Origin: Acidobacteriota bacterium
GTDB taxonomy: Bacteria > Acidobacteriota > Holophagae > Acanthopleuribacterales > Acanthopleuribacteraceae
Direction: 5' to 3'
NCBI GenBank assembly: GCA_030066195.1
Contig: JASJCB010000006.1
Location: forward strand, 56,527-120,526
Length of the DNA: 64,000 nt
The position numbers and the translations under genes were made by a program. Below are positions 53,932 to 62,610 of the stretch, piece by piece; within the stretch, counting starts at the first letter, position 1, and every line of letters starts with the position of its first letter. The notes beneath the pieces were generated by a model. It searched no databases. It saw only the letters and a list, made by a program, of their open reading frames with translations, and was not told where the DNA came from.

Positions 53932-54555
53932 CTAAAGGCGGTGTCGCTTGTACGGTTCCCCGCCGATACCGTGGGACCGGAAGACGCGATCGATAATGTA
54001 GTCCAGCATTTCGTCGGGCTGAAACGGGGAATTCTCGGGGTAGTTGAGAATGATGGCCAGGTAACCGTGAAGCATGATACCGATGGCCCCGGTGGCGCGA
54101 ATGAAGTCGTCGGTGGAAACCAGACCCTGCCGTTCAGCTTCTTGGAAGGCCTCGATGGCCGGAGCCTGCGATTTCTTGGCTTGACGAAAGCTTTCGATGG
54201 GATCGTAACCGCTTTCGTCAGCCCGTAACATGAACATGATTTCGTAGTACACCGGGTTGTCCAAGCCGAAACGAACGTAAGCGCGCATATAAGCTTCCAG
54301 GCGCTGAAGCGGGTCCGTGTACCGGCCGACGGCCTCTTCCATAAGCGAGAACAAAAGTTGGTGACCCTCTTCAACCAGGGCCTGAATCAGTGCCGCCTTG
54401 TTTTCGAAGTGATAGTAGATACTCGGTGCTTTGCAACCGATTTCCGCCGCAATCTTGCGCATGGACAGGTTTTTTACGCCCTCACTCAACAAAAGGCTGC
54501 GCGTAGCATCGAGGATTTGGCGACGTAGGCCCGTTCTGTCAGTTTTCGTTTTCAT
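53932..54555 (-). CDS. TetR family transcriptional regulator
   Basis: A 207-residue repressor. RRQILDATRSLLLSEGVKNLSMRKIAAEIGCKAPSIYYHFENKAALIQALVEEG (residues 10-63) is the TetR HTH. The C-terminal ligand-binding half (VYYEIMFMLRADESGYDPIESFRQAKKSQAPAIEAFQ) matches the TetR_C domain seen in several of the family. GGAGG lies 9 bases before the ATG at 54555. It is divergent from hcp, so it might control that gene or the downstream exporter operon; no operator is visible. Confidence 0.93.
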   Translation of the reverse strand: MKTKTDRTGLRRQILDATRSLLLSEGVKNLSMRKIAAEIGCKAPSIYYHFENKAALIQALVEEGHQLLFSLMEEAVGRYTDPLQRLEAYMRAYVRFGLDNPVYYEIMFMLRADESGYDPIESFRQAKKSQAPAIEAFQEAERQGLVSTDDFIRATGAIGIMLHGYLAIILNYPENSPFQPDEMLDYIIDRVFRSHGIGGEPYKRHRL

Positions 54556-54731
54556 CGGCAGGACCCTCCGGCATTATTACAAGGGCCGTAGTATACCGGA
54601 AGCTCGGGCCGATACCAAATACTTTGCCTTGAAAACCTAATGAGGTCATAGCCGCCTGTCCGGTTGCCGGCCCATTTTTTCTGTAAGCTGTATCATGAGA
54701 TGTTCGCATGGCGGAACAGATGTGCCGCCGC

Positions 54732-54755
54732 CGGTACACCAGATTTCGGTACACC
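54732..54755. repeat. Direct repeat CGGTACACC, 15 bp apart, upstream of hcp
   Basis: CGGTACACC at 54732-54740 and at 54747-54755. They lie about 50 bases upstream of the -24 element and could be enhancer sites for a sigma-54 activator. No gene lies in the remaining spacer. Confidence 0.5.
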
Positions 54756-54801
54756 TTACACCTTTTTTACGTAAATTCTTATATATCAGTATTTTAGTTT
54801 T

Positions 54802-54818
54802 TTGGCACGGCATATGCT
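54802..54818 (+). promoter_or_regulatory. Predicted sigma-54 promoter of hcp
   Basis: TTGGCACG, four bases, ATGC: GG at 54804-54805 and GC at 54816-54817 are exactly 12 bases apart. The only departure is ATGC for TTGC. The start would be near 54829, giving a leader of about 35 bases with AGGAG. Confidence 0.7.
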
Positions 54819-54863
54819 ATATGGTTGGGTGTCCGATGAATCTTTTTTGAAGGAGTTTTGGTC

Positions 54864-55334
54864 ATGTCCGTTTCCAGTTATGCAAAAGTAGATGGTGTCC
54901 CCGGTCCCGCAAAAGGTAAAGGCGTCGATGAGCAAATCGAACTTTACGAATTCGACTATGAAATCACAATGCCCACCGATCTGCGTGACGGCACCGTAAC
55001 CGGTCGTCGCCAGCACGGTTTCTTCTCCATGACCCACGAACTGGGTAAGCATTCACCCTTGTTCGCCAAGCACATCTGTGAAAACCTGGAAATCGCTTCC
55101 GTGGTGGTTTCGCACTACAAGCCCGACGCCAAGAGCGGCGACCTGGTGAAGTACTTCAGTCACGAAATGAAGCAGGTCAAAGTGGTCGGTATCCACCACT
55201 CCAAGCCCAACACTTGCGACCCGGCCAGCAAGCCCTTCCGCGACATGGAAACCGTGCGCTTTATGTTTGAGGAAATCACGGTCAAAGACGAGGAAGGCAA
55301 CGAATACACCGACAAGTGGGAAATCGGCTCTTAA
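54864..55334 (+). CDS. Hcp family type VI secretion tube protein
   Basis: A 156-residue protein of the Hcp fold: SSYAKVDGVPGPAKGKGVDEQIELYEFDYEITMPT, the strand KHSPLFAKHICENLEIASVVVSHYKPDAKSGDLVKYFSHEMKQVKVVGIHH and the C-terminal ETVRFMFEEITVKDEEGNEYTDKWEI. It should form hexameric rings that make the T6SS inner tube. No other T6SS gene is in the window, so it is an orphan hcp. ATG at 54864 with AGGAG 8 bases upstream. It sits behind a sigma-54 type promoter, as in several known hcp genes, and in front of three tandem terminators. Confidence 0.92.
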   Translation: MSVSSYAKVDGVPGPAKGKGVDEQIELYEFDYEITMPTDLRDGTVTGRRQHGFFSMTHELGKHSPLFAKHICENLEIASVVVSHYKPDAKSGDLVKYFSHEMKQVKVVGIHHSKPNTCDPASKPFRDMETVRFMFEEITVKDEEGNEYTDKWEIGS

Positions 55335-55667
55335 GTCCGATCGGTAAACTCTACTTTGGGTACCTGACCCCAGACGAGTACCCGCGCATAGCCCGATCCG
55401 GGGGACCCTCCCCCGGATCTTGCGATGCCTTGATCCCTTTTCTCTTACGTCAACCCCTGTATCTAACCGATTCAATACCGGCCGTCGTGGTCTGTCCTGC
55501 CTTTTATATCGAACACGGCAACCCGGTTTACCAGATCCCAATCCCTTGATTATTGTGAAAACAGGCCCTCGTTTCTCTTAAATGTCATCCAAGGCGGAGG
55601 TTACTGTTTGTGTGGAACATTTTCAATCGGGGGCCGACCGGTCCTCCAGTTATAGAAAACAAGAAAA

Positions 55668-55688
55668 GGCATTGCCGAGCGCAATGCC
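55668..55688 (-). terminator. Hairpin terminator for minus-strand transcripts
   Basis: GGCATTGC, loop CGAGC, GCAATGCC. On the minus strand it is followed by TTTTCTTGTTTTC. It probably stops read-through from the exporter operon ending at 56336. Confidence 0.65.
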
Positions 55689-55697
55689 CGAAAAATT

Positions 55698-55890
55698 GCT
55701 CACGCCTTCACGAGCCTTAGGGGCCCGAGCGGGTCCCTCTTTTTTCCGGTTTTGACAGGCACAGAAATGCTCAAGCCTTCACGAGCTTTGGGGGCCCGTG
55801 CCCGGGTCCCCTTTTTTTCAACTTGTGAAGCACAATTATGCTCAAGCCTTCACGAGCTTTTGGGGGCCCTTCGCGGGGTCCCCTTTTTGT
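55698..55890 (+). repeat. Three 71-bp repeats, each ending in a rho-independent terminator
   Basis: Units start at 55698, 55769 and 55840 with GCTCA[CA]GCCTTCACGAGC, itself a GCTC/GAGC hairpin. Each then has a G/C-rich hairpin (GGGGGCCC...GGGTCCCC-like) and a T-run (55740-55745, 55812-55818, 55884-55888). The between-unit parts differ, so this is a true duplication of terminator-like units. Confidence 0.85.
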
Positions 55891-56011
55891 TTGCCCAGCG
55901 GGGTAAGCATTCCCGGCTCGCTGAAAGAAGCGGGCGTCACCCCGACCAGGGGGAAGTCAATCTGAATCGCAAGGGCGCTGTCCGCAAGGGCGGGGGCTGC
56001 TCGTAGGGTAG

Positions 56012-56107
56012 CGTGAACAAGCCCCCACGTAAAACGGACTTCCTTGGGAACCAATCCCCAACCTGAACAATGACCGTGCTTATAAGCGTGGTGGGGGTTT
56101 GTTCGCG
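56012..56107. repeat. Imperfect inverted repeat, arms about 18-20 bp
   Basis: The left arm CGTGAACAAGCCCCCACG (56012-56029) matches the reverse complement of 56087-56107 apart from two changes and a 3-base difference. The 57 bases between show no gene. It may be a small folded RNA or a remnant element. Confidence 0.5.
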
Positions 56108-56335
56108 ACGGAAAAAAATACAACCAACGCGACGCCGTAAACTTGTACCGAAGGCAATCGCTCAAAGAGTTTCCCTATTCCGGCGGCAACTGCCTTCGGG
56201 CGATCCGTTTTGCATCGCGTCGGGTTCAGTTCCATCCGGCGCAAACAGACCCGCCCCGTGCCGGTAGGCGCGGGTTCGGAACTTCAATGGTCTTTGTCCC
56301 GTTGTAACACCGATCAATGGGCGGGCCTGTTTACG

Positions 56336-57532
56336 TTACTCGTAGTGTAGTGCTTCGGCCGGGTTTACCGTGGTTGCCAGCCAACTGGGGTATAGGGCGC
56401 TTAGCGTGGTCAGCAGGTAGATCATCAGGCCCGCGGCGATGAAGCCGATTGCGAAGGTATCCAGGCCGACGTTCGAGGTCAACCCCAGGATGGGGATCTG
56501 GGCCGCGAAAATCGATCCCAGGAGAATGGCCAGGGAACTGATGACCAGGAATTCGCCCAAGACCTGGGTGTAGATCTTGTTGCGGGTGGCGCCCTTGGCG
56601 CGGCGTACGCCCATCTCCGAGGTTCGTCGCGTCACGTTTTGCCAGAGCACGCCCACCAGGCCCAGGGTCACCATGGCCAGCATGAAGAAGGCGACCAGCG
56701 ACATAACCGCGATTTGCGTCATGTATTGGTCGATATGCGCCTTGCGCATGCGCTCCAGCGGCGTCACGGTGAACGACCAGCCCTCGGCGATCGATTCCAG
56801 CTTTTTGACCATTTCCTCTTCATAGACCACCGGGGTACCCGGGGCCATCTTCAGCATCAGCTTTTGCGGCATGACGGCGCGCGGACCTCGGGTACGCAGG
56901 GGAACCAGGGTCATGTAGTCTTGCAGGGAGAACTCGCCGTCCTTGCGGTAGTCGGTAAACACGCCCACCACGCGCAAGTCCAACTCCTGCCGGTCCAACA
57001 TCACCTTCTGCCCCAGGGGATCGCTGTCGGCGAACAATTCTTCGGCCAGCTTTTCGTTGATCATCACCGGCAGCCAGTTTTGGGCCTCGTCGGTCTGGTC
57101 GAACCAGCGACCGCTGACCAGTTCCATGCTCATGGTTTCCGGGAAGTTGAGATCCACATGGGCGAACTGCGTCAGGAACCTGCGCTCGCCGTTCAGGATG
57201 TAGTTGTTCCAGGTCCAGCCGGAGTAGGGGGTGATATCGGCCATGGCATAGTTTTCCACGGCATCCTGGCTGTCCAGGTAGATCCGGATCTGGCGCACAT
57301 AGTTTTCCAACTTGTCGCGGTTTTCCTCCTGCTCGTCGGCGTTAGGTTTGAGCACCTGCACCGACCAGACGTCGTGGTAGTCGAATCCCATGGGTTTGAC
57401 GAAGTTGCTGTAGTAGTAGGTAACCGCGGTGAACAAGGCGAAGAGGACCAGGAAGGAAAGGCAGATTTCGGTCATGATCAGGGCATTGACCCGCTTCCGG
57501 TTCCAGACGATTTTGAGTAGATGGCGGATCAT
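56336..57532 (-). CDS. FtsX-like ABC permease (MacB_PCD/FtsX), second copy
   Basis: A 398-residue protein. IRHLLKIVWNRKRVNALIMTEICLSFLVLFALFTAVTYYYSN at the N-terminus, a ~230-residue extracytoplasmic domain, then three transmembrane segments with LVGVLWQNVTRRTSEMGVRRAKGATRNKIYTQVLGEFLVISSLAILLGSIFA, the FtsX signature. The ATG overlaps the first permease stop (TGATG). It pairs with the other permease and the ATPase of the operon in a tripartite exporter or mechanotransmission system. Substrate unknown. Confidence 0.9.
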   Translation of the reverse strand: MIRHLLKIVWNRKRVNALIMTEICLSFLVLFALFTAVTYYYSNFVKPMGFDYHDVWSVQVLKPNADEQEENRDKLENYVRQIRIYLDSQDAVENYAMADITPYSGWTWNNYILNGERRFLTQFAHVDLNFPETMSMELVSGRWFDQTDEAQNWLPVMINEKLAEELFADSDPLGQKVMLDRQELDLRVVGVFTDYRKDGEFSLQDYMTLVPLRTRGPRAVMPQKLMLKMAPGTPVVYEEEMVKKLESIAEGWSFTVTPLERMRKAHIDQYMTQIAVMSLVAFFMLAMVTLGLVGVLWQNVTRRTSEMGVRRAKGATRNKIYTQVLGEFLVISSLAILLGSIFAAQIPILGLTSNVGLDTFAIGFIAAGLMIYLLTTLSALYPSWLATTVNPAEALHYE

Positions 57533-58776
57533 CAAACACCTCCCTTCAAGGCGACCACGGGATGAGGCCGCGACATGCGCCAGGCGGGATAGACCCCGCT
57601 GATTACGCCGAAAGTAACAGTCAGGAACAGGCCGGCGGCAAAGATCTTCAGGTCCACGCCCAGTTGCGCGTAGGGAATGAAGCCCGAATTTTCGATGATC
57701 TCCAGCACTCCCACGCTGAAGGCGAAGCCCATCAAGCCGCCCACCAGCGTCAGGATCAGGTTCTCGATGAGGAACTGGCCGGTCAGGTTACCGGAGGTGG
57801 CCCCGAAAGCTTTGCGCACGCCGATCTCGGAGGAGCGCTCCATGATGCGACTCATATTGATATTGATCAGGTTGACCGCCGGCAGCAGCATGAAACCCAG
57901 AATGGCGCCGATAGCCGTCATCATGATTTTGGCCACGCCCGGGTCGCGGTCCCAGGAATGGGTTAAGCCGCGCACCATCATTTCAAAGCGGGTATCGGCA
58001 AGCGCCTTGAACTGGTGCCACTTTTTGGGGTCGGGAAGTTGGACGGTGGGCAGGAGGGCTTCCAGTTCATCCTTAATCGCCTTGAAATCGCCCGAGGATT
58101 TCGCCAGAATCACGGCTCCGAAGCCGCTCATCAACTCCTGACGATAGTGTTGCGATTTCATGGTGGCGATGGGGACCCAGACATCGGCATAAGAGGTCTT
58201 GCGGTATTCGGGAACATTGGCTACCACCCCCACAACGCGGAAGGTCTGGCCGTCCACTTTGAGCTGTTTGCCCAGGGCGTCCTCGCCGTTGAAGTACTGG
58301 TCGCGGACGGCCTGGTTGATGACGGCGACCATATCGGCCCGTTCCTCGTTATCGCGTGTGAAGGGCCCGCCCTCCAGGAAATCGAAATCCATGATCTCCC
58401 AATACTGGCCATCGGTTCGCTTCAAGTTCATGGCGTATTTGCGGCCGTTTTGGTAGGCGAAGGTTTCCCGTCCGCGGGTGTAGGCCGAGACGTTTTCGGG
58501 CGTTTCCATCTTGCGGACATAATCGTTGATGAGCTTGTAGCCCGGCGGGCTGCTTCTTTGGCCGCGACCCTCCCGGTAATCCATGCGCGTTCGGTCGATG
58601 AACAGGCAGCGCTCAAAACGCGTATCCGGCTTCAGGTTGTTATTGATATTGCCGTACATGGCGGTAACCACCATCAGCACCATCAGCGTGAAGCTGATGC
58701 CGAACAGGCTGATGAAGGTAAAGATCTTGCGGCGCAGCAGCACCTTCCAGGCCAGTTTCAGATATGCCGTCAACAT
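57532..58776 (-). CDS. FtsX-like ABC permease (MacB_PCD/FtsX), first copy
   Basis: A 414-residue protein with the MacB/FtsX layout: transmembrane segment 1 (IFTFISLFGISFTLMVLMVVTAMYG), a long periplasmic domain including ADMVAVINQAVRDQYFNGEDALGKQLKVDGQTFRVVGVVANVPEYR, and three C-terminal segments with NINMSRIMERSSEIGVRKAFGATSGNLTGQFLIENLILTLVGGLMGF. The ATG at 58776 is 2 bases from the ATPase stop. Such permeases usually form homo- or heterodimers; the tandem copies suggest a heterodimer. Confidence 0.92.
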   Translation of the reverse strand: MLTAYLKLAWKVLLRRKIFTFISLFGISFTLMVLMVVTAMYGNINNNLKPDTRFERCLFIDRTRMDYREGRGQRSSPPGYKLINDYVRKMETPENVSAYTRGRETFAYQNGRKYAMNLKRTDGQYWEIMDFDFLEGGPFTRDNEERADMVAVINQAVRDQYFNGEDALGKQLKVDGQTFRVVGVVANVPEYRKTSYADVWVPIATMKSQHYRQELMSGFGAVILAKSSGDFKAIKDELEALLPTVQLPDPKKWHQFKALADTRFEMMVRGLTHSWDRDPGVAKIMMTAIGAILGFMLLPAVNLININMSRIMERSSEIGVRKAFGATSGNLTGQFLIENLILTLVGGLMGFAFSVGVLEIIENSGFIPYAQLGVDLKIFAAGLFLTVTFGVISGVYPAWRMSRPHPVVALKGGV

Positions 58777-58778
58777 GA

Positions 58779-59441
58779 TTACACCACCTGCTGGCCGTCG
58801 AAGACGCGAATCACGCGGCCCGTGCGGTCGGCCATGCGCTGGTCGTGAGTGACCATGACGATGGTGGTGCCCTGTTGGTTCAACTGGTCCAGGATGCCCA
58901 TAATTTCTTCGCCCATCGAGCTGTCCAGGTTTCCGGTAGGCTCGTCAGCCAGCAGGATCTTGGGTTTGCCCACGATAGCCCGGGCGATGGCCACCCGCTG
59001 TTGCTGCCCGCCGGAAAGCTGGGTGGGGAAGTGATGAACACGCGAACTGAGACCCACCCGCTCCAGGGCTTCCACGGCCAACTCGCGCTTGCGTCTGCCG
59101 CCGGTCTTGCGGTAGAGCAGGGGCAATTCCACATTGTCGCGCACGCTGAGGTCCGGGATCAGGTGAAAGTTCTGGAAGATGAAGCCGATCGTCTCGTTGC
59201 GGATGCGGGCGACGTGTTTGTCTTTGTAGGAATTTACCTCGCGCTCGTCGATCGATACCTTTCCTTTGGTGGGTTCATCCAGCAGGCCCATGATGTTGAG
59301 CATGGTGGTCTTGCCGCAGCCGGAGGGACCCATGACGGAGACGAATTCGCCTTCCTTGACTTCCAGGTTGATATTGGAAAGGGCGGTGGTTTCCACCTTC
59401 TCCGTTTGATAGACCTTGTCCACTTCTTCAAAGCGAATCAT
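58779..59441 (-). CDS. ABC transporter ATPase, MacB/LolD type
   Basis: A 220-residue ATPase. [100 protein letters not shown], and [27 protein letters not shown] give complete Walker A, signature, Walker B and H-loop. The ATG at 59441 has AAGGAG 6 bases upstream; an ATG at 59486 adds 15 residues. It drives the two FtsX-like permeases and works with the HlyD-type protein. Confidence 0.94.
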   Translation of the reverse strand: MIRFEEVDKVYQTEKVETTALSNINLEVKEGEFVSVMGPSGCGKTTMLNIMGLLDEPTKGKVSIDEREVNSYKDKHVARIRNETIGFIFQNFHLIPDLSVRDNVELPLLYRKTGGRRKRELAVEALERVGLSSRVHHFPTQLSGGQQQRVAIARAIVGKPKILLADEPTGNLDSSMGEEIMGILDQLNQQGTTIVMVTHDQRMADRTGRVIRVFDGQQVV

Positions 59442-59492
59442 CACTCTCTCCTTCTTTTGGGTTTGGTTCTGTACCGACTCATGCATGACCGT

Positions 59493-60737
59493 TTACCTCT
59501 TGACGGGCACCTTTTCCATGTGTATCCAGGATCTGCTGTCGGAAATAATGACTTCGTCGCCCTCATTGAGGCCGTCGACGATCTCGTAATGGTCCTTGCC
59601 CGAGGCGCCGGCGCGGACCGTGGTGCGGTAGGCGGTATCCTCTCGGATCACGAAGACCCGGTGGGTGCCCGCGCCGTTGACGGCGGGTCCTTTCTTGAGG
59701 CGCAAGACCTCGGCCTTACGGTCCAGGACGACGTACACATCCACACGCATATTGGTGCGTAGGGTGATGCCGGGATTATCGAAGGCCACCTCGAACTTGA
59801 GGATGCCGTCTTCAACCGCCGGCAGTAACTTGGTTACGCGGCCGTCCAGCAGATCGCCGTTGATGTCCACCCGCGCCTTTTGGCCGGCATGCAGACGCGA
59901 GGCGTGGAAATCGGAAATACTGGCCTCCACCTTGAAACTGGTCATGTCGGCAATGCGGGCGATGGGATCGCCCTTGCGCACGGAAGCGCCCTCCTCCTCC
60001 ACCACCCAGGTCAGCACCCCGGTTCGATCGGCCATGGCGCGGGCGCGTTCCAGGTCCCGGGCCAGGGTCTCGCGAGTCTTTTCGAGAATGCTGATCTCCA
60101 GGTCCAACTCGGCCAGACGAGCCTTGGAGACCGCCGCCTCGTCCTGGCGGTTTTCTTCCAACTGGCGTTTCTCGACCAGTTTCTTGTCCACGTTCAGGCG
60201 GGCTTGCAGCAACTCTTCACTGGAGATAAGGCCCTTGTCGGCCATGCTCTTCTGTTGCTTGTAACGCGTTCTCAGGAACTCCAGGTCCAACAGCAGCAGG
60301 TCCATCTGTCCCTTATTGGTCTTGCGGAACTTTTCCAGTTCCAACTCTTGGAGGCGTTTCTTGTTTTCCTTGAGGCTCAATTCTTCCGTCAACTTGTCCA
60401 ACTCGGAGACGGCCGAACTGGTATCCAACTCCAGAATGGCTTCACCGGGAGCAATTTCGGTGCCGGGCGCCTTGAGGATCTTGAGCACGCGACTGTCGAT
60501 GGAACTGGTCAACATAGTTTCGGACTCGGGCGTCAACACGCCGGAAGCCTGGAGGCTGTCCTCGATGATGCCCCGTTCGACGGTCGCGGTCCGAATCTCA
60601 CCGCGAGAAATGCTGACCCGCAGCAAGCCGGCCCCGAGAGAAGCTACCAACCACACGCCGGCCAACGCCAAAACCACGACGGCAATCTGCTTGATGAGAC
60701 GCCTGCGGCGCGTGTTGTCGGATATCGGACGATCCAT
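59493..60737 (-). CDS. HlyD/MacA-type periplasmic adaptor protein
   Basis: A 414-residue adaptor. A cytoplasmic Arg-rich start, transmembrane segment IKQIAVVVLALAGVWLVASLGAGLL, then the half-motif GIIEDSLQASGVLTPESETMLTSSIDSRVLKILKAPGTEIAPGEAILELD, a long coiled coil (~110-230), and the second lipoyl-like half VLTWVVEEEGASVRKGDPIARIADMTSFKVEASISDFHASRLHAGQKARVDING with a beta-barrel. GGAGG lies 5 bases before the ATG at 60737. It is the first gene of the exporter operon. It should connect the inner-membrane ABC complex with an outer-membrane channel; no TolC-like gene is adjacent. Confidence 0.93.
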   Translation of the reverse strand: MDRPISDNTRRRRLIKQIAVVVLALAGVWLVASLGAGLLRVSISRGEIRTATVERGIIEDSLQASGVLTPESETMLTSSIDSRVLKILKAPGTEIAPGEAILELDTSSAVSELDKLTEELSLKENKKRLQELELEKFRKTNKGQMDLLLLDLEFLRTRYKQQKSMADKGLISSEELLQARLNVDKKLVEKRQLEENRQDEAAVSKARLAELDLEISILEKTRETLARDLERARAMADRTGVLTWVVEEEGASVRKGDPIARIADMTSFKVEASISDFHASRLHAGQKARVDINGDLLDGRVTKLLPAVEDGILKFEVAFDNPGITLRTNMRVDVYVVLDRKAEVLRLKKGPAVNGAGTHRVFVIREDTAYRTTVRAGASGKDHYEIVDGLNEGDEVIISDSRSWIHMEKVPVKR

Positions 60738-60759
60738 GGTCACCTCCACCCCCTAAAGA

Positions 60760-60774
60760 GCAAGCAAGGTGCCA
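60760..60774 (-). promoter_or_regulatory. Predicted sigma-54 promoter of the exporter operon
   Basis: On the minus strand TGGCAC, five bases (CTTGC), TTGC: an essentially perfect match with GG and GC 12 bases apart. The start would be about 60748, leaving roughly 11 bases with the ribosome site before the ATG at 60737. The remainder of 60775-61076 has no gene; CTATAGG/CCTATAG (61009-61028) is a small inverted repeat near the transposase start. Confidence 0.78.
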
Positions 60775-61076
60775 AAGGTTATCTTTCTTGATTTAAATAA
60801 CTTGTGTTCGAAAAGACGAGCCAGGCCGTTCGAGTTCGAACAGCAACTGTTCATTTTCGGACACCCGCACCGATGGAAATCCAAAGCTTTCCGCGGGCGA
60901 CGTTCTCATCCTGAATGCCCTGATCGGTTTTTTCCCGACACGAAAAGTCAAATGCGCCGATGCGGGCTGTTATGTAGTACTGTAAAAAACACGCCCTAAT
61001 TGGTTGTTCTATAGGCCCTTCCCTATAGGTCAGAATAGTTGTCGGATCGATTATTAATGAAGACCAAGGAGATAAC

Positions 61077-61622
61077 ATGGCATACTCAGCAGCAATTCGT
61101 GAGGCAGCCCTTCAGAAACTGTGCGCCCCTTATAAACCGAGTTTGAGCTCTGTCGCACGGGAGTTTGGGATAAGCCCGGAAACGCTAAGGGAATGGCGCA
61201 AATGGCGCCGCCCAAAAATGGATGGTGAGACGGTGAGTCAACCAAAGAGACAACAAGACTGGTCCATGGAAGAACGCTTCCAAGCAGTCATCGATGCGGG
61301 TATGAGTGAGGGGGATTTGGGCACTTATTGCCGCCGTCACGGCATTTATACCAACACCCTGGCGCTTTGGCGGGAGAACTGCCTGAATGCCATTCGCAAG
61401 AGTACCCGCAAGGATGACGAGAAGGCAGAGCTCAAGAAGAAGCTCAAAGAAGCGAATAAGGAACTCGAACGCAAGGATAAGGCGCTGGCGGAAGCCTCAG
61501 CGCTCCTGTTACTTCAAAAAAAACGAAGGCACTCTGGGGAACGGCTCCCGAGGACGAGGACGACATCTAGACCCACAGACCCGGCAACGGATCATTGCTC
61601 TGGTCAAAGAGGCCGTCGTTAA
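61077..61622 (+). CDS. IS3-type transposase OrfA (two HTH domains)
   Basis: A 181-residue protein. HTH 1 (AALQKLCAPYKPSLSSVAREFGISPETLREWRKW, residues 9-45) and HTH 2 (WSMEERFQAVIDAGMSEGDLGTYCRRHGIYTNTLALWRENC, about 62-102) bind the element ends; a coiled coil follows (EKAELKKKLKEANKELERKDKALAEASALLLLQKK, about 120-150). The true end is around residue 150, where the reading frame should pass to the next frame at an A-run (61516-61523); the residues beyond are out-of-frame. The ATG at 61077 has AGGAG 6 bases upstream. Confidence 0.88.
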   Translation: MAYSAAIREAALQKLCAPYKPSLSSVAREFGISPETLREWRKWRRPKMDGETVSQPKRQQDWSMEERFQAVIDAGMSEGDLGTYCRRHGIYTNTLALWRENCLNAIRKSTRKDDEKAELKKKLKEANKELERKDKALAEASALLLLQKKRRHSGERLPRTRTTSRPTDPATDHCSGQRGRR

Positions 61623-62610
61623 CGGATGCCGTAAAGCAAAGGCTTGTAAAGCCCTTGGGGTCTCGGCAAGGACGGTTGAACGTTGGCAGCAGGCCGAAAG
61701 CCTGGTCGACCAGCGGACAACAAGGGAGTACCAACCTCCCACTAAGCTGAGCCCGGAAGAGCGCGCCAAGATCTTGAAGGTGGTGAATTCCCCCGAGTTC
61801 CGCGATCTTCCGCCAAGTCAAATCGTGCCAATCCTTTTGGACCGAGATCAGTACTACGCTTCGGAGTCAACCATCTACCGTATCCTGCGTCAGGAAAAGA
61901 TGATGACACACAGGGGCAAACGGCGGCCCCGGAGCCGTCGGCGACCCAAAGCCCTTGTCGCAACAGCACCCAACCAGATCTGGACCTGGGACATCACCTA
62001 CCTACCGTCAGCGGTTCGTGGGAAGTACCACTATCTCTACATGATCGTCGATATCTTCAGTCGCAAAATCGTGGGTTGGGCAATTCACGACGAGGAGTCG
62101 TCTGCTCATGCGGCACGCCTGATTGCACGGGCTCACAAGGCCGAAGGTGTCAAAGCCGGTCTGGTGCTCCATTCCGACAACGGAAGCCCGATGAAGGGAG
62201 GCACTATGTTGGCCAAGCTCCAGGATCTAGGAGTGATCCCCTCGTTCAGCAGGCCCTCGGTCAGCAACGACAATCCCTTCTCGGAGTCGCTGTTTCGGAC
62301 TCTGAAGTACCGTCCTGACTTTCCGGATACCAGCTTTAGCAGTCTATCGGACGCGCAACGCTGGGTCCGTCTCTTCGTCCGTTGGTACAACGGGACGCAT
62401 CGTCATAGCGCCCTGAAATTCGTGACGCCCAATCAGCGTCACGCCGGGCTTGACACCAAAATCATGGAACAGCGGAAAGCGGTTCTCGAGCGGACAAAGG
62501 AGAACAACACGGCACGTTGGCGTGGTTCCGTTAGGAACTGGGATCTCCCCGATAAGGTTTATCTTAACCCACTCAAGGGTAAGGAGGGTGACCATGCTGA
62601 CGTGGCCTGA
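61387..62610 (+). CDS. IS3-type transposase OrfB (DDE integrase)
   Basis: The frame is open from 61387, but the functional part begins at the A-run at 61516-61523 (FKKNEGTLG) and is made as a fusion with OrfA. An HTH (IIALVKEAVVNGCRKAKACKALGVSARTVERW), HTH_21 (ILKVVNSPEFRDLPPSQIVPILLDRDQYYASESTIYRILRQEKM) and the rve core follow. The catalytic triad is D in TWDITYLP, D in LHSDNGSP and E in NPFSESLFRTLK, with 35 residues between the second D and E. OrfB lies in the +1 frame relative to OrfA, while most IS3 elements use -1. It overlaps the next gene by 17 bases. Confidence 0.9.
   Translation: MPFARVPARMTRRQSSRRSSKKRIRNSNARIRRWRKPQRSCYFKKNEGTLGNGSRGRGRHLDPQTRQRIIALVKEAVVNGCRKAKACKALGVSARTVERWQQAESLVDQRTTREYQPPTKLSPEERAKILKVVNSPEFRDLPPSQIVPILLDRDQYYASESTIYRILRQEKMMTHRGKRRPRSRRRPKALVATAPNQIWTWDITYLPSAVRGKYHYLYMIVDIFSRKIVGWAIHDEESSAHAARLIARAHKAEGVKAGLVLHSDNGSPMKGGTMLAKLQDLGVIPSFSRPSVSNDNPFSESLFRTLKYRPDFPDTSFSSLSDAQRWVRLFVRWYNGTHRHSALKFVTPNQRHAGLDTKIMEQRKAVLERTKENNTARWRGSVRNWDLPDKVYLNPLKGKEGDHADVA
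61516..61523 (+). promoter_or_regulatory. A8 slippery run for OrfA-OrfB fusion
   Basis: Eight A residues. Losing one (transcript or ribosomal +1 slippage) joins OrfA to OrfB in frame. An A7 allele would encode an uninterrupted transposase. Confidence 0.6.

Larger units (their letters stand above)
55335..56335. other. Gene-free kilobase after hcp with tandem terminators and inverted repeats
   Basis: No gene is supported. It contains a minus-strand hairpin at 55668-55688, three 71-bp repeats each ending in a terminator (55698-55890), and a long imperfect inverted repeat at 56012-56107. Confidence 0.6.

Noticed and set aside
54556..54730. Operator for the TetR regulator
   Set aside because: No convincing palindrome was found in the TetR-hcp spacer.
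60970..61076. Left terminal inverted repeat of the IS3-type element (TGTAGTACTG region)
   Set aside because: No matching inverted repeat was found to the right of the primase gene, so the ends cannot be assigned.
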